Below are positions 63,285 to 64,000 of a stretch of DNA of 64,000 nt, in pieces. Each line of letters starts with the position of its first letter. The stretch's first letter is position 1. The stretch covers positions 1-64,000 of the forward strand of contig NZ_JACIJF010000013.1 of NCBI RefSeq assembly GCF_014199255.1, in the 5' to 3' direction. The notes under the pieces are model-generated. The model was not told the DNA's origin. It searched no databases and worked only from the letters and a program-made list of their open reading frames with translations. Both the position numbers and the translations under genes were made by a program. This DNA comes from Sphingomonas xinjiangensis. Its GTDB lineage: Bacteria; Pseudomonadota; Alphaproteobacteria; Sphingomonadales; Sphingomonadaceae.

Positions 63285-63400
63285 GACGCCTCTTCTCCAA
63301 GGCAAGGCAGTGCTGGCGAGCGGCCGCCGCTAAACAAGCTCGCCACCGGGTTCCTCGCCTTGGTCCAGCTCGCATCAATGCGGCTGCGCAAACGAGCTTT
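63285..63400 (+). pseudogene. IS5-family transposase, 3' part
   Basis: Fragments 'RLFSKARQCWRAA' and, in another frame, 'LNKLATGFLALVQLASMRLR' match the C-terminal end of IS5 transposases. It fits as the missing end of the IS5 copy at 61390-61654, now separated by about 1.6 kb of IS66 and IS630 debris. Confidence 0.6.
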
Positions 63401-63474
63401 TGGGTCTTCCGCCAAGATAGCTGCAGTCGCTGAGCAACCCGCGAGGGCCGACCCACTTGGAGCGGGACTGCAAT

Positions 63475-64000
63475 CTAGCGTGTCGGGACGACTTGTCTCG
63501 CCACTATGCTTCTTTCGATGAGGTTAGTACCATGCAGTGAGCCTTCCTGCTGGCGTAGCGCCAGACGCGTGCGAACATGCGCTTCCTCGCACTGCGAGAG
63601 AAAAAGTGAATAGAGGGAGCGCGATTTAGAGGCGCATGGGTTTGTACGGTGGTGGGAGATGCTCTTCGCGATTTGCATAACGTTGAGCCACATCAACTGG
63701 GAAGGCGCGCCGACCGTCGGGTTGGTCCTCATGTCGCCGATTGGCTCGAACCCCAGCATACTTTGATAAAATCGTCTGTGCCTCGGATTCACTTCGATGA
63801 AAAGGTCGCTGCATTGATGATTGTGCAGGCCGTAAAGAAAAACAGTATGGAATAGGATCGCAAGGTTCTGCTGATCGGGAAGCTCTGTTTCAAAAGCGAA
63901 CTTCGTTAATTCACAGACTAGGGCGGCGGGACCGTCTCGGAACACATCCACTTCGTCCTTGAACACAGAGTCGATCGAAAGACCCGCTGGCGAGTCAATT
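63475..64000 (-). CDS. FeeM-like N-acyl amino acid synthase, partial at window end
   Basis: The C-terminal 174 residues are inside the window; the N terminus lies beyond 64000. The sequence parallels the copy at 21786-22616: 'VFKDEVDVFRDGPAALVCEL', 'TKFAFETELPDQQNLAILFH', 'NHQCSDLFIEVNPRHRRFYQ', 'SMLGFEPIGDMRTNPTVGAP' and 'SRSLYSLFLSQCEEAHVRTR'. All conserved acyltransferase residues visible in the first copy are kept, so it is likely functional. Divergence is greatest in the last 30 residues. Confidence 0.82.
   Translation of the reverse strand, partial: IDSPAGLSIDSVFKDEVDVFRDGPAALVCELTKFAFETELPDQQNLAILFHTVFLYGLHNHQCSDLFIEVNPRHRRFYQSMLGFEPIGDMRTNPTVGAPSQLMWLNVMQIAKSISHHRTNPCASKSRSLYSLFLSQCEEAHVRTRLALRQQEGSLHGTNLIERSIVARQVVPTR

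Noticed and set aside
1..64000. CRISPR array, rRNA operon or known defence system
   Set aside because: No regularly spaced direct repeats, rRNA-like segments or cas/restriction-type genes were seen; only the decayed antirestriction ArdC relates to defence.

Overview
The window looks like a chromosomal region of a sphingomonad (Sphingomonadales, Alphaproteobacteria). It is GC-rich, has an entericidin lipoprotein, an RcnB-like periplasmic protein, FixL/PAS-type sensor kinases, two FeeM-type N-acyl amino acid synthases, and a xanthan/gum-like exopolysaccharide locus. No rRNA, tRNA or CRISPR array was seen. Family names come from recognising motifs in the translations; no database search was run.

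Layout. 0-4 kb: RcnB-like protein, a TetR/PaaI-thioesterase operon, a second hot-dog thioesterase, a cupin and an intact VapBC module. 4-12.8 kb: a genomic scrapyard. It holds a decayed second VapBC, an IS66 end, a ParB-like gene run into an ArdC-like antirestriction gene (both frameshifted), a GH5 cellulase remnant, a Toprim/CHC2 primase-like gene, a decayed AbrB antitoxin, an IS110 remnant and a truncated WYL regulator. Small intact genes (entericidin, a 44-residue ORF, a small membrane protein) lie between them. 12.8-21 kb: signalling genes (FixL-like kinase, SRAP/YedK peptidase, four-PAS hybrid kinase, two single-domain receivers).

21.8-64 kb: the exopolysaccharide region, bracketed by two co-oriented FeeM-like acyltransferases (the second runs off the window end). 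It encodes GDP-mannose pyrophosphorylase (ManC), a GumK-like glucuronosyltransferase, a GumE-like polymerase, a GumH-like mannosyltransferase, a Wzx flippase, a GumL-like pyruvyl transferase, three further glycosyltransferases (two GT4, one GT32) and a GH5 endoglucanase. A rightward operon (53-60.9 kb) follows: GT2, AAA ATPase, GumC/Wzz, a P-loop-defective tyrosine-autokinase-like protein, GumM/WecG, an outer-membrane barrel and GumB/Wza. Together these predict a Wzx/Wzy-type acidic, mannose- and glucuronate-containing, pyruvylated polymer. No GumD/WbaP-type initiating transferase is visible, so initiation must be encoded elsewhere.

The locus is riddled with broken insertion sequences (IS5, IS427-like, IS66, IS110, IS481, IS630) and with decayed copies of manC and a phosphomannomutase-like HAD gene. 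The EPS genes are scattered and change orientation, which suggests repeated rearrangement rather than one compact operon. Several long stretches (for example 18.4-19.1, 19.5-20.4, 23.1-24.8, 34.5-35.4 and 46.1-47.0 kb) hold no recognisable gene.
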